DNA of 64,000 nt, taken from the NCBI RefSeq assembly GCF_024345225.1, contig NZ_BROD01000001.1, positions 868,001 through 932,000 of the forward strand, written 5' to 3'. The notes under the pieces were generated by a model that was not told the origin of the DNA, did not search any database, and worked only from the letters and a program-made list of their open reading frames with translations. Source of the DNA: Clostridium sp. TW13 (GTDB taxonomy: Bacteria > Bacillota > Clostridia > Clostridiales > Clostridiaceae). The translations under genes were made by a program, and so were the position numbers. Below, one piece after another: positions 1 through 8,915 of this stretch. How positions within the stretch are numbered: the stretch's first letter is position 1; each line of letters starts with the position of its first letter.

Positions 1-924
1 AAAGAAATGGGGCTATTAATGTTTGAACTCTCTCAAGCTTTTGAAAGGCTTAAACCAGATTTGATACTTATTCTAGGGGATAGGTATGAGATATTTGCAG
101 CAGCTGCAACAGCGATGTCAATGAATATCCCTATTGCCCATATTTCAGGTGGTGAAATAACAGAAGGAGCAATTGATGAGCAAATTAGGCATGCAATAAC
201 CAAAATGTCACATATTCATTTTCCTGGTGCTCAAATATATGCTCAGAATATCATTAATATGGGGGAAGAGTCTTGGAGAGTCTTTAATGTTGGAGACCCT
301 GGAATTGAAAATATTAAAATAACAAAGTTTTTAAATAAAGAAGAACTAAAAAGGCAATTGGGGATTGATATAGATGAAGATACATTGCTTATTACATATC
401 ATCCAGTAACCTTAGAAATAAATGAACTTTCATATCAAATAGAAAATTTACTTAATTCGTTAAATACTATAAACAAAAAAATGATAATAACATATCCTAA
501 TGCAGATAATGGTGGAGATTATATAATAAAAAAACTACAAGAGTTTAAACAATCAAATTCCAATGTGCATTTATTTCCTAATCTAGGCATTTTAAAGTAT
601 CTTAGTGTTATGAAATTATGTGGAGCTGTAGTTGGCAATTCATCAAGTGCCTTAGTTGAAGCTCCATATTTAAAAATCCCAGCTATTAATATAGGCAACA
701 GACAAAAAGGCAGACTTATGGCAGATAATATTATAAGTTGTAGCAATAAGCGTGAAGATATAATAGAAGCTATAAATAAATCTCTAAGTAGTGAATTTAG
801 AGAAAAAGTACACAATACTAAAAGCCTTTATGGAGAAGGAAATACTAGTAAAGAAATAGTTGAAATTCTTGAAAATATTGAAATTGATGATAAATTACTA
901 AAAAAGAAGCTAGTTTGGAGTTGA
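1..924 (+). CDS. neuC: UDP-N-acetylglucosamine 2-epimerase, hydrolysing (NeuC-type), 5' end missing
   Basis: The reading frame is already open at base 1, so the true start lies outside the window; about 307 residues of a protein that is usually about 380 are visible. The product releases ManNAc, or a di-N-acetylated analogue, from a UDP-sugar and so opens nonulosonic acid (sialic or legionaminic) synthesis. Visible hallmarks are GDRYE near the left end, the HISGGE stretch with its run into DEQIRHAITK, the HFPGA step and the late GNSSSALVEAP block that binds the UDP-sugar in this GT-B-like fold. It is followed 4 bases later by neuB, which supports the nonulosonate role over a plain WecB-type epimerase. 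Which acid is made cannot be told from this fragment. Confidence 0.88.
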   Translation, partial: KEMGLLMFELSQAFERLKPDLILILGDRYEIFAAAATAMSMNIPIAHISGGEITEGAIDEQIRHAITKMSHIHFPGAQIYAQNIINMGEESWRVFNVGDPGIENIKITKFLNKEELKRQLGIDIDEDTLLITYHPVTLEINELSYQIENLLNSLNTINKKMIITYPNADNGGDYIIKKLQEFKQSNSNVHLFPNLGILKYLSVMKLCGAVVGNSSSALVEAPYLKIPAINIGNRQKGRLMADNIISCSNKREDIIEAINKSLSSEFREKVHNTKSLYGEGNTSKEIVEILENIEIDDKLLKKKLVWS

Positions 925-928
925 TAAT

Positions 929-1933
929 ATGGCTGTATTTATAATAGGAGAAGCCGGGGTTAATCATAATGGGAATATTGATATAGCAAAGAAACTTGTA
1001 GATATGGCAGTTGAATGTGGAGCTGATGCTATAAAATTTCAAACATTTAAGGCAGAGGAAAGCACAGGTTCTTTTGCGGAAAAGGCACAGTATCAAAAAG
1101 AAAATACTGTTAAAGAAGAATCGCAGCTTGAAATGATAAGAAAGCTTGAGCTTCCGTTTGAAAAGTTCAAAGAAATTCAAAGCTATTGCAATGAAAAAGG
1201 TATTATATTCATATCTACTCCAGATGGTGAAGAAAGCTTAAAGTATTTAGTAAGTATAGATGTACCTTTAATAAAAATTGGATCTACAGAGGTGACAAAT
1301 TACAGGTTTTTACACAAAATAGGCGAAACAGGAAAAAATATAATACTGTCTACTGGGATGAGTACACTAGGAGAGGTTGAAAAGGCTCTTGAAGTCATAT
1401 ATTCCACTGGAAATAAAAATGTTAGGTTAATGCACTGTACTACAGATTATCCAACTAAAATACAGGATGTAAATTTAAAAGCGATGGTTACTATGAGAGA
1501 TGCTTTTAAAGTGTCCGTTGGACTATCAGATCATACAGTTGGTTCAGAAGCTGCAATAGCAGCCGTAGCACTGGGTGCTGAATTTATAGAAAAGCATATT
1601 ACTTTAGATAGAAACATGGAAGGACCAGATCATAAAGCATCTATGCCTAAAGATGAATTTAAACAATATATTCAGCATATAAGAAATACAGAAAAGCTTT
1701 TGGGAAATGGAATAAAGAAACCTACTAATAGAGAAATTGCAATAATGAAGGATTCAAGAAGGAGTATAGTGGCAACTTGCAATCTAAAAAAAGACACTAT
1801 AATAGAACAGAGTATGCTTTCATATAAAAGACCAGGAAATGGTATAAAACCTGAACTAGATTATATTTTAATTGGTAGAAAGCTTAATCGTGACCTAAAG
1901 AAAGATGAGGTCTTTGAATGGAAAGATATATAA
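929..1933 (+). CDS. neuB: N-acetylneuraminate/legionaminate synthase (NeuB family)
   Basis: This 334-residue protein condenses a ManNAc-type sugar with phosphoenolpyruvate to give a nonulosonic acid. The TIM barrel shows family motifs in order: GEAGVNHNG at the N-terminus, KFQTF, KIGSTEVTN, STGMSTLGE, HCTTDYPT, GLSDHT and EKHITLD. A C-terminal SAF/antifreeze-like domain (about residues 275-334, with SRRSIVA and KRPGNGI) completes the normal NeuB architecture and closes the active site of the partner subunit. The start has a good ribosome site (TTGGAG at 914-919). No CMP-sugar synthetase (neuA) follows within the window, so activation of the product must be encoded upstream or elsewhere. The choice between Neu5Ac and legionaminic acid is open. 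Confidence 0.93.
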   Translation: MAVFIIGEAGVNHNGNIDIAKKLVDMAVECGADAIKFQTFKAEESTGSFAEKAQYQKENTVKEESQLEMIRKLELPFEKFKEIQSYCNEKGIIFISTPDGEESLKYLVSIDVPLIKIGSTEVTNYRFLHKIGETGKNIILSTGMSTLGEVEKALEVIYSTGNKNVRLMHCTTDYPTKIQDVNLKAMVTMRDAFKVSVGLSDHTVGSEAAIAAVALGAEFIEKHITLDRNMEGPDHKASMPKDEFKQYIQHIRNTEKLLGNGIKKPTNREIAIMKDSRRSIVATCNLKKDTIIEQSMLSYKRPGNGIKPELDYILIGRKLNRDLKKDEVFEWKDI

Positions 1934-2991
1934 AGCCTATAGGTGGAGAGCAATGGCTTGATATTAACTTATTTGATAAAAAATTAGATAATTTTAGAGA
2001 TATAGAAGCAGTTTTTTTAAGTGGTGGACAGAGTGCTATTCAATTTATACTTGAAAACATTAATATTGAAAATGGAGAATTTATACTAGTGCCATCATAT
2101 CTATGCCCTAGTATTCTCTATAATTTTCATAGGCTAAAAGTAGATTATATATTTTATAGCGTTAATAAAGATTTATCTATAGATCTATGTGATGTAAAGG
2201 AAAAGATAAATAAATATAAAATAAAAGCAGTATTTTTTATAGATTATTTTGGCTTTTATTATGACCAAGCGACGTTACAATATTTTAAAGGCTTAAAAGA
2301 GCAGAATATTGTACTAATTGAAGACGCAGTACAGATGCTATGGTTTAGTTTTAAAAGCTTTATAGGAGACTATGTTTTTAATAGTTATAGAAAGTTTTTG
2401 CCAATTGATGGTTCAATCGTATTATGTAATAAAATAAAACAATATAATTTCGAAAAAGATAGCTATTATGAAAATGTTAATTTAGCAAGGGCTAAAAAAA
2501 CTCTTTTTCAACAATTCGATATTGGAAATGAAGAAGAATTTTTAAGTTTATATGGAAATGCTGAAGAAGAATACTATAGAAGAGAAAAAATAATTGGTAT
2601 AGATGATGAATCAAAAAAAGTGCTTACAAGAGTAGATTATGAATTTATTCAAAATAAGAGAAAAGAAAATTATTCTTACTTATATGATAATTTAGTAAGA
2701 AATAATAAGATACAAATAATTTATAACAAAAATTTAATTAAAGATAACACTGTATTAGGGTTACCAATTTTAATAGAAAACAGAAATGAGGTTAGAAAAA
2801 AGTTAAGGCAAGCTAATATATATTGTCCTGTACATTGGAATATTTTAAATGAAGAATGGTCAAGTAAATATGTAGATAGCAGATATATTTCTGAAAGAAT
2901 TATAACGCTTCCTATAGATCAAAGATATGATCTTTACGATATGAATAGATTACTTGATGAAATTAATAGATTAGTAAGTAATGATATTTGA
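1918..2991 (+). CDS. DegT/DnrJ/EryC1-like PLP-dependent enzyme
   Basis: The 357-residue product looks like the DegT/DnrJ/EryC1/StrS sugar-aminotransferase fold. SGGQSAIQFIL near residue 32 matches the cofactor-phosphate loop, VPSYLCPS follows, IEDAVQM (about residue 137) supplies the Asp that pairs with the pyridine ring, and SYRKFLPIDGS (about residue 157) carries the candidate Schiff-base lysine in the RKFLP context of a divergent subgroup. The start codon lies inside the end of neuB (16-base overlap), so the two are translationally linked. It could amino-modify a nonulosonate precursor or another island sugar. Similarity to well-studied members is low, so the substrate is unknown. Confidence 0.65.
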   Translation: MERYIKPIGGEQWLDINLFDKKLDNFRDIEAVFLSGGQSAIQFILENINIENGEFILVPSYLCPSILYNFHRLKVDYIFYSVNKDLSIDLCDVKEKINKYKIKAVFFIDYFGFYYDQATLQYFKGLKEQNIVLIEDAVQMLWFSFKSFIGDYVFNSYRKFLPIDGSIVLCNKIKQYNFEKDSYYENVNLARAKKTLFQQFDIGNEEEFLSLYGNAEEEYYRREKIIGIDDESKKVLTRVDYEFIQNKRKENYSYLYDNLVRNNKIQIIYNKNLIKDNTVLGLPILIENRNEVRKKLRQANIYCPVHWNILNEEWSSKYVDSRYISERIITLPIDQRYDLYDMNRLLDEINRLVSNDI

Positions 2992-4082
2992 AAATATTAA
3001 TTGTATGTAAGCATGTTTGTATAAATAATTTATTAAGGAGTATTGAAGAAGTGTATGTTGTTTTAGATGCAAGTTCAAAGGATTGGAATAAATACTTATA
3101 TGATATTAATATAGATTTTCAAGATATATATTATACATCTGACTATTATAAATTATATGAAAAAAATGGGGATGGAAAGGGAAAATTATTTGTCTATAGG
3201 GAATCAAATAATATAGCTATATATCCTTTTATGCTAAATGAAATAGAGAATAATAATTTTGAATCTAAGTATTATGATATTGAGTCAGCATATGGATATG
3301 GAGGACCATTAACTAACAGTTATAATAAAAAATTTTTAAGCAATTTTGAAGATGAATTTTTGAAATACTGTAATGAAAATGGAATAGTTGCGGAATTTAT
3401 TAGGTTTCATCCATTAATTAAAAATGAGAAGATCTTTAATGAAAATATAGAAGTTTTACATAATCGTATTACTGTATATTTAGATTTGACAAGAGATGTG
3501 GATGTAATTTGGAAGGAAGAAATAAAAAGCAAGAATAGAAATATGATAAGAAAGGCAGAAAAAAGCGGGTTAACAGTAGAAGAAAGCAAGGACTTTCAAT
3601 GTTTTAAAAATATATATGAAGCAACTATGAAAAAGGTGACAGCAGATTCATATTATTATTTTAAAAATGATTATTATGATTTTATGGAGAATAGTGATAA
3701 TTATATTATCCTAAATGTAAAAAAAGAAAATCAAATCATTGCAAGTGCTGTATTTATGATTTATGGGCAATATTTTCATTATCATCTGTCCGGAAGTTTA
3801 AAAGAGTATTTGAACTATTCGCCGAATAATCTTCTTTTATGGGAAGCTATAAAATATGCTAAGGCAAAAGGATGTAGGATAATGCACTTTGGTGGAGGAC
3901 TTACTAATAGTGTAGATGATAATCTTTTTAAATTTAAAAAGAGTTTTTCTAATGAACTTGCTGATTTTTATATAGGGAAAAGAGTACATAATAAAAAAGT
4001 TTATGATAGTTTAATAGAAGAATGGGAAAGAAAAAATAATAAAAAGGCAACTATGTTATTACAATACAAAGTTTGTAAGTAA
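2988..4082 (+). CDS. FemAB/GNAT-fold acyl or aminoacyl transferase
   Basis: A TTG start that overlaps the TGA of the preceding gene (TTGA) gives 364 residues. From about residue 45 the sequence looks like the double-GNAT fold of FemAB and peptidoglycan-bridge enzymes: YTSDYYKLYEKNG, YGYGGPLTN, the KSKNRNMIRKAEKSGLTV stretch typical of the second half, and LLLWEAIKYAKAKGC followed by FGGGLT near the end. Members transfer amino acids from aminoacyl-tRNA or acyl groups from acyl-CoA. Inside a nonulosonate island it could N-acylate the sugar; that is inference. The first 40 residues do not match the family and may be a spacer or reflect a later start. Confidence 0.7.
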   Translation: MKILIVCKHVCINNLLRSIEEVYVVLDASSKDWNKYLYDINIDFQDIYYTSDYYKLYEKNGDGKGKLFVYRESNNIAIYPFMLNEIENNNFESKYYDIESAYGYGGPLTNSYNKKFLSNFEDEFLKYCNENGIVAEFIRFHPLIKNEKIFNENIEVLHNRITVYLDLTRDVDVIWKEEIKSKNRNMIRKAEKSGLTVEESKDFQCFKNIYEATMKKVTADSYYYFKNDYYDFMENSDNYIILNVKKENQIIASAVFMIYGQYFHYHLSGSLKEYLNYSPNNLLLWEAIKYAKAKGCRIMHFGGGLTNSVDDNLFKFKKSFSNELADFYIGKRVHNKKVYDSLIEEWERKNNKKATMLLQYKVCK

Positions 4083-4144
4083 ACTAAAGATTGTAATAAA
4101 TATAACTAAACAGAAACTAACAGGAATATGTGGAGAAGATGAGT

Positions 4145-4648
4145 ATGGAAAAAGTGCATTTAGAAAAATTAATTATTGATGATTTTGAAGACTATTACAA
4201 TTTAAAATGTGAAAAGCAGAATATATTTTGGACTAATAATTTAGAGAAGCCAAATAAGGAAAAGCTTTTTCAGTGGTTTACAGAACAAATGGGTAATAAA
4301 AATAGAGTGATATTAGGTTTGAAGTATATTGAGAATAGGCGAGTTATTGGGTATGTATATTTGGATTTTGTTGGAGCTAAATCTGAACTTATAGAACTCT
4401 CATATGCACTATCAGAAGAATATATAAATAGGGGCTTAGGGACCAGAATAGTGGGGTTAGCAATTAATTATTGCAGAGATACATATATAAGTGTGAAAAA
4501 AATACAATGTTGGGTGTTAGAAGACAATGTTCGTTCTAGAAAGTGTTTAATTAATAATGGATTTATAAAAAAAGAAGATGAAAAAGTTATTTTATTTTAT
4601 CCTGAAAATAGGATGAAGAAAATGAATCTATTTAAATTAGATATATAA
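4145..4648 (+). CDS. GNAT-family N-acetyltransferase
   Basis: This 167-residue protein is a RimJ/RimL-like GNAT enzyme. It has the acetyl-CoA loop as INRGLGTRIVGLAI (the R-G-x-G-T pattern) and the distal LEDNVRSRKCLINNGF block that is diagnostic of the family. A longer frame opens at GTG 4130, but GGAG at 4132-4135 lies inside it and is 9 bases from the ATG at 4145, so 4145 is chosen. In the island it may acetylate an amino sugar, as PseH-type enzymes do in nonulosonate pathways. The acceptor cannot be read from sequence. Confidence 0.8.
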   Translation: MEKVHLEKLIIDDFEDYYNLKCEKQNIFWTNNLEKPNKEKLFQWFTEQMGNKNRVILGLKYIENRRVIGYVYLDFVGAKSELIELSYALSEEYINRGLGTRIVGLAINYCRDTYISVKKIQCWVLEDNVRSRKCLINNGFIKKEDEKVILFYPENRMKKMNLFKLDI

Positions 4649-4702
4649 ATAAGTTTATGAGAAAATATTTGCAAAAATTAAAATTTTTAAAGGAGAAAAA
4701 AT

Positions 4703-6166
4703 ATGAGAGTTATTTTTTCGGTGGCAACAAACTATACATTATTTGTTGCATATATTTTGACTAAAACTACATATAGGGACTCATATAATATTTTAGTTAC
4801 TAATGATAGTGTAATAGATTTGGCAACAATAGAACGCATAAAAGAATCAAAAGTATGGGATGAAGTTATATATGTAGAGGAAAGAGATAATAATAAGAAT
4901 ATGGATTTAATAGATCAAATAGAAGAGGTAGATGTACTACATATATTTACTTTTGGTTGTGGAATTCTTACAAGTTATTTAATGAAGAAATTTTGGAATT
5001 ATAAGACAAGAATTATTTTCACCGAAGAAGGGACAGCAACTTGGAATTATTTAAACACAATGAGATATGCTAAATGTGATTTGAGTGAACTAGATATACT
5101 TGAAAGAATTCAAGAAGTATGGGCATTTGAGGAGAGATTGATACCTTATAGGCATAATATTATTGTGAAAAAGATAGAAACAGAATACTTAATTAATGAT
5201 GTGAATATTAGGGAAATGTTTCTAAAGGATTTAAATTATATATTTAGTTATAAACCAGAAGAATTAGATAGCCAAGTGATATTATTTGATACTTATTTCT
5301 CTAAGGCAGGGATAATGAACAAATTAGATGAAGTAGATCTAGATAAAGCTCTATTAGAATTGAATAAAAGTATGATAGTAAAATTACATCCTAATGATGA
5401 TTTATATAGTAAATCTAGAATATTTCAAAGAATAATTAAAAATGTTAATGTACCATGGGAAGTTGTTTATTTGAATAATCTTGAAGCGTTGGAGCAAAAT
5501 ACTGAGTTCTTTTTTACAATATTTCCGACAGCAGTTCAATTTAATACTAAAATTATTAATAAACAAACAAAAATAAGAGTAGTATGCCTATGGAGATTGC
5601 TGGAAAAAATCATTGTGCCAATGCTTGTTGATATTTTCAATGAAGAAGTAATGAAAAATGTAGAAAAGTTTGATACAATATACGATTGGAATTTTACTAT
5701 GCCAAGTTCTGTTAATGAACTTAGTCTGATTATTGAGCAATCTGATTGCTTAGACAGTAGTATAATAAAGTATATAACTGAAATTAACACAAATAATGTA
5801 TATAAAAAGAGTGAATTACTAACTGATAGTCAAGAAAGTGTATTGTTTAAGAGAACAATAGATTTCTTAATACAAAGACATCAGAACTTAAAATATTGTA
5901 TATGGGGAACAGGTGGAGTTGCAGAACAAACAATTTGTGAAATAAATAAGCATAGTAATAATTTTGAATTGATATCAGTAATAGATAATTTCAAAACAGG
6001 TAAATATAAAGGCATAGATATATACAGGAAGGAACAATTACATGAAATTAAATGTGATATTATTTTTATTTGTACTACTATAGGGAAAAAAGATGCTGAA
6101 GAGTTTATGTTGGATAATGGTTTGTTATATGGTAAAGATTATGTATATGGGTATAAAGTTTTTTAG
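4703..6166 (+). CDS. polysialyltransferase-like glycosyltransferase with C-terminal Rossmann-like module
   Basis: The 487-residue product begins with a GT-B-like region (about 1-330) that resembles polysialyltransferase/GT52-type enzymes: FTEEGTATWNY near residue 110, the VKLHPNDD motif near residue 228, and FPTAVQFN later, the HP-D and S/T-x-x patterns that contact CMP-sialic acid in that group. Residues about 396-487 form a separate domain starting YCIWGTGGVAEQ, continuing SVIDNF, and ending with FICTT, a Rossmann-like pattern that recurs in five other island proteins. It fits as the transferase that uses the neuB product. A strong AAAGGAG ribosome site precedes the start. The family call rests on motif memory, not a search. 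Confidence 0.6.
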   Translation: MRVIFSVATNYTLFVAYILTKTTYRDSYNILVTNDSVIDLATIERIKESKVWDEVIYVEERDNNKNMDLIDQIEEVDVLHIFTFGCGILTSYLMKKFWNYKTRIIFTEEGTATWNYLNTMRYAKCDLSELDILERIQEVWAFEERLIPYRHNIIVKKIETEYLINDVNIREMFLKDLNYIFSYKPEELDSQVILFDTYFSKAGIMNKLDEVDLDKALLELNKSMIVKLHPNDDLYSKSRIFQRIIKNVNVPWEVVYLNNLEALEQNTEFFFTIFPTAVQFNTKIINKQTKIRVVCLWRLLEKIIVPMLVDIFNEEVMKNVEKFDTIYDWNFTMPSSVNELSLIIEQSDCLDSSIIKYITEINTNNVYKKSELLTDSQESVLFKRTIDFLIQRHQNLKYCIWGTGGVAEQTICEINKHSNNFELISVIDNFKTGKYKGIDIYRKEQLHEIKCDIIFICTTIGKKDAEEFMLDNGLLYGKDYVYGYKVF

Positions 6167-6219
6167 GTATTTGAACGATTAATTTAATTATACATAGTAA
6201 AGAGATTGAGGTAAAAGAT

Positions 6220-7299
6220 ATGAAGAAAAAAGCATTGATAACAGGAATAACAGGTCAAGATGGTTCATATTTAACAGAGTTTTTGTTAGAAAAGGGATAT
6301 GAAGTTCATGGAATTATAAGAAGGCATAGTATGATTAGTACTACAAGAATAGATTATCTTTTTGAAGATCCTGAAATAGGAAATAAGCATTTATTTCTTC
6401 ATTATGGTGATTTAACAGACTCAAGTAATCTAAATAGGTTAATTGAAAAAATAAGACCAGATGAGATATATAATTTAGCAGCTCAAAGTCATGTTGCAGT
6501 GTCATTTGAAGTACCAGAATACACAGCTGAAGCTACAGGTGTAGGAACATTAAGGCTTTTAGATGCTATAAGAGAATCAGGATTAAAGTGCAAGTTTTAT
6601 CAAGCATCAACTTCAGAATTGTATGGAGGGTTGCCAGAAACAGCCCCTCAAAATGAAAAGACACCATTTTATCCCAAGAGTCCTTATGGAGCTGCTAAAC
6701 TTTATTCTTACTGGATAACAGTTAATTATAGAGAGTCCTATGGGGTATTTGCGTGCAACGGAATATTATTTAATCATGAGTCCCCTAGAAGAGGAGAAAC
6801 ATTTGTAACAAGAAAAATAACAAGGGCAGTGGCTTCAATTATTGCAGGAAAGCAAGAGAGATTGTCTCTAGGAAATTTAGATGCAAAAAGAGATTGGGGT
6901 TTTGCTGGAGATTATGTAAAAGGTATGTGGTTGATGTTACAACAAGATGAACCAGAAGATTATGTTTTGGCAACCAATGAAACTCATACAGTACGTGAGT
7001 TTGTAGAGTTATCATTTAAAGAAGTAGGCATTGATATCCTCTGGGATGGTTCAGGAGTAGATGAAAGAGGATATGATAAGAAAACAGGAAATATATTAGT
7101 TGATATAAATCCAAGGTATTTTAGACCAGCAGAAGTTGATTTATTGCATGGTGATTGTAGAAAGGCTGAAGAAAAGTTAGGTTGGAAAAGAAAAGTGAGT
7201 TTTAATCAGCTGATATCTATGATGATGGATTCAGATATGAGAGAAATTGTTGGAATGTCAGTAGAAGAATTTAGAAATAGAAGAAATTTAACTGTATAA
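6220..7299 (+). CDS. gmd: GDP-mannose 4,6-dehydratase
   Basis: The enzyme turns GDP-D-mannose into GDP-4-keto-6-deoxymannose, precursor of deoxyhexoses such as fucose, rhamnose, perosamine or 6-deoxy-talose. All 359 residues align by eye with Gmd: the NADP loop [11 protein letters not shown] at residue 8, [31 protein letters not shown], the catalytic STSELYG and the YxxxK of [12 protein letters not shown], then [20 protein letters not shown]. It is the last gene of the first part of the island and is followed by a terminator. No reductase (fcl, rmd) or aminotransferase dedicated to its product is adjacent, so the next step is encoded elsewhere. High confidence. Confidence 0.97.
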   Translation: MKKKALITGITGQDGSYLTEFLLEKGYEVHGIIRRHSMISTTRIDYLFEDPEIGNKHLFLHYGDLTDSSNLNRLIEKIRPDEIYNLAAQSHVAVSFEVPEYTAEATGVGTLRLLDAIRESGLKCKFYQASTSELYGGLPETAPQNEKTPFYPKSPYGAAKLYSYWITVNYRESYGVFACNGILFNHESPRRGETFVTRKITRAVASIIAGKQERLSLGNLDAKRDWGFAGDYVKGMWLMLQQDEPEDYVLATNETHTVREFVELSFKEVGIDILWDGSGVDERGYDKKTGNILVDINPRYFRPAEVDLLHGDCRKAEEKLGWKRKVSFNQLISMMMDSDMREIVGMSVEEFRNRRNLTV

Positions 7300-7722
7300 G
7301 TAAGAACATTTTAAAAATTAAGATGTTTATAGAAAGAAAATTTATTCGCAAATTATGAGTTTTTACATTATTATAATAGGAGAGAATTTTCATGTCAGCG
7401 TTATTGTGAAAATTCTCTTTATTTTTCTATATCAATTTCAGCAGTTTATGATATATGCTTTATTTTTAAAGTACTACTGATTTATTTGATGTAATCATAA
7501 AAGTGCATTAGTACTAATATTTAGAAAGAATATTTAAAATAGTAGATTCAAGTTTGTTAGGAGATATTCGATATAATACAAGAATAACTTGGTAAATATT
7601 AATTAAGCTTAAAATAGAAAATAGTATTTTAATAGGATGTATATATTGAAATATTTGAACTAATTTATTAAAGAGATCAATTATTAAAAATAATATATTT
7701 TAAAGAATAAGGTGTGATTAAA
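7300..7722. other. intergenic region between gmd and the FkbM gene
   Basis: About 420 bases hold the terminator at 7381-7428 and, to its right, roughly 290 bases of very AT-rich DNA with no open frame and no convincing sigma-A promoter. A promoter for the downstream unit is expected here but I cannot pick one with confidence. Confidence 0.6.
7381..7428 (+). terminator. Rho-independent terminator after gmd
   Basis: A perfect 12-bp inverted repeat (7381-7392 and 7407-7418, arm AGAGAATTTTCA) with a 14-base loop is followed by a T-rich run. It ends the neuC-to-gmd transcription unit and separates it from the FkbM unit. Confidence 0.8.
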
Positions 7723-8844
7723 ATGGATCTAATAAGAGAATTAGGAAAACATAAAGTAGAATATTTTAAGAAAAGTGAATTTTATAAAATAATTAAAGAT
7801 AAAGATCTTGTCGTTTTCTCAGCTTCCACAGGAGGAAAGAAAATTATAGATTATCTTTCACAATATAATATGAAAGTAAAGTATATTTTGGATAATAATC
7901 AAAAATTACAGCAAGGATATATTAACAAGATTAAAATTATTTCAGTAGAACAATTTACGCATGAAAAACAATTTAATGATATGCTTGTGTTAATTGGAAG
8001 TAATAACTATTTAGAGCAAATGAAAAATCAATTACTAGAAAATGGTGTAAAAGAACAAAATATTATTACTCCAGATCTAATCAGTGATAGATTTGCTTAC
8101 TTTTTAGGGGATGGGATAAATGATCGACAAATAATACAGGCTAATATTAATGAAATAGAAAAAGTAATTAATATGTTGGATGATGAAAAATCAAAATTTA
8201 TATATAAGGATGTACTTCAAATAAGATATGATGATTTTTTAGAAGTTGATAAAAGAGAACAAAAAATAGCAATACATCCACAGTATTTTAATAACGAAAT
8301 ATTTGAACTTACTGATAATGAAGTATTTTTAGATATAGGTTCATATAATGGTGATACAATTATTGAATTTAAAAATTATGTTAATGGTAAATATAAGTGT
8401 ATATATGGATTTGAACCAGAAACAAGTTTATATGAAATAGCATGTGAAAATACAAAAAATATAAAAAATCTTGAATTATTCAAACTAGGGTTATCTAGTA
8501 AAAATACAAGGTTAAAATTCAAAAGTGAAGGGGCAGGCTCTAGAAGTTGTGATGATAATGAAGAATTTGATTTTTATATAGATACAATTAGAGGCGATGA
8601 ATTATTTATTGATAAAAAGCCAACCTATATAAAAATGGATATTGAAGGTGAGGAAATGAGAGCGCTCGAAGGCTTAAAGGAAACGATAATAAAATTTAAA
8701 CCTAAATTAGCAATATGCATATACCATAGAAATGCATATGATCAGTTTTGGAGGGTTCCAATATATATTAAGGAATTAGTTCCAGAATATAAAATTAAGA
8801 TTAGAAATCATGGCTTTGATACTGTATGTTATGCGAGTATATAG
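7723..8844 (+). CDS. FkbM-family methyltransferase with N-terminal Rossmann-like module
   Basis: The protein (373 residues from this ATG) is a SAM-dependent methyltransferase of the FkbM class, usually an O-methylase of sugars. The SAM loop is FLDIGSYNGDT near residue 206; YGFEPETSLYE supplies the ribose-binding acid; YIKMDIEGEE (about 303) is the conserved D-x-E-G signature. Residues about 27-122 are a distinct module (VVFSASTGGKKI, then YILDNN, then VLIGSNN) like the tag seen on neighbouring glycosyltransferases. The frame also opens at GTG 7714, but AAGGTG at 7709-7714 is correctly spaced only for the ATG at 7723. It probably methylates a residue of the island glycan. Confidence 0.78.
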   Translation: MDLIRELGKHKVEYFKKSEFYKIIKDKDLVVFSASTGGKKIIDYLSQYNMKVKYILDNNQKLQQGYINKIKIISVEQFTHEKQFNDMLVLIGSNNYLEQMKNQLLENGVKEQNIITPDLISDRFAYFLGDGINDRQIIQANINEIEKVINMLDDEKSKFIYKDVLQIRYDDFLEVDKREQKIAIHPQYFNNEIFELTDNEVFLDIGSYNGDTIIEFKNYVNGKYKCIYGFEPETSLYEIACENTKNIKNLELFKLGLSSKNTRLKFKSEGAGSRSCDDNEEFDFYIDTIRGDELFIDKKPTYIKMDIEGEEMRALEGLKETIIKFKPKLAICIYHRNAYDQFWRVPIYIKELVPEYKIKIRNHGFDTVCYASI

Positions 8845-8915
8845 TTTTCTATTTTAAGATGAATAATAATTATCAGTATATTAAAATGATATTTAATTAG
8901 AAATGGAGAAGGCAA

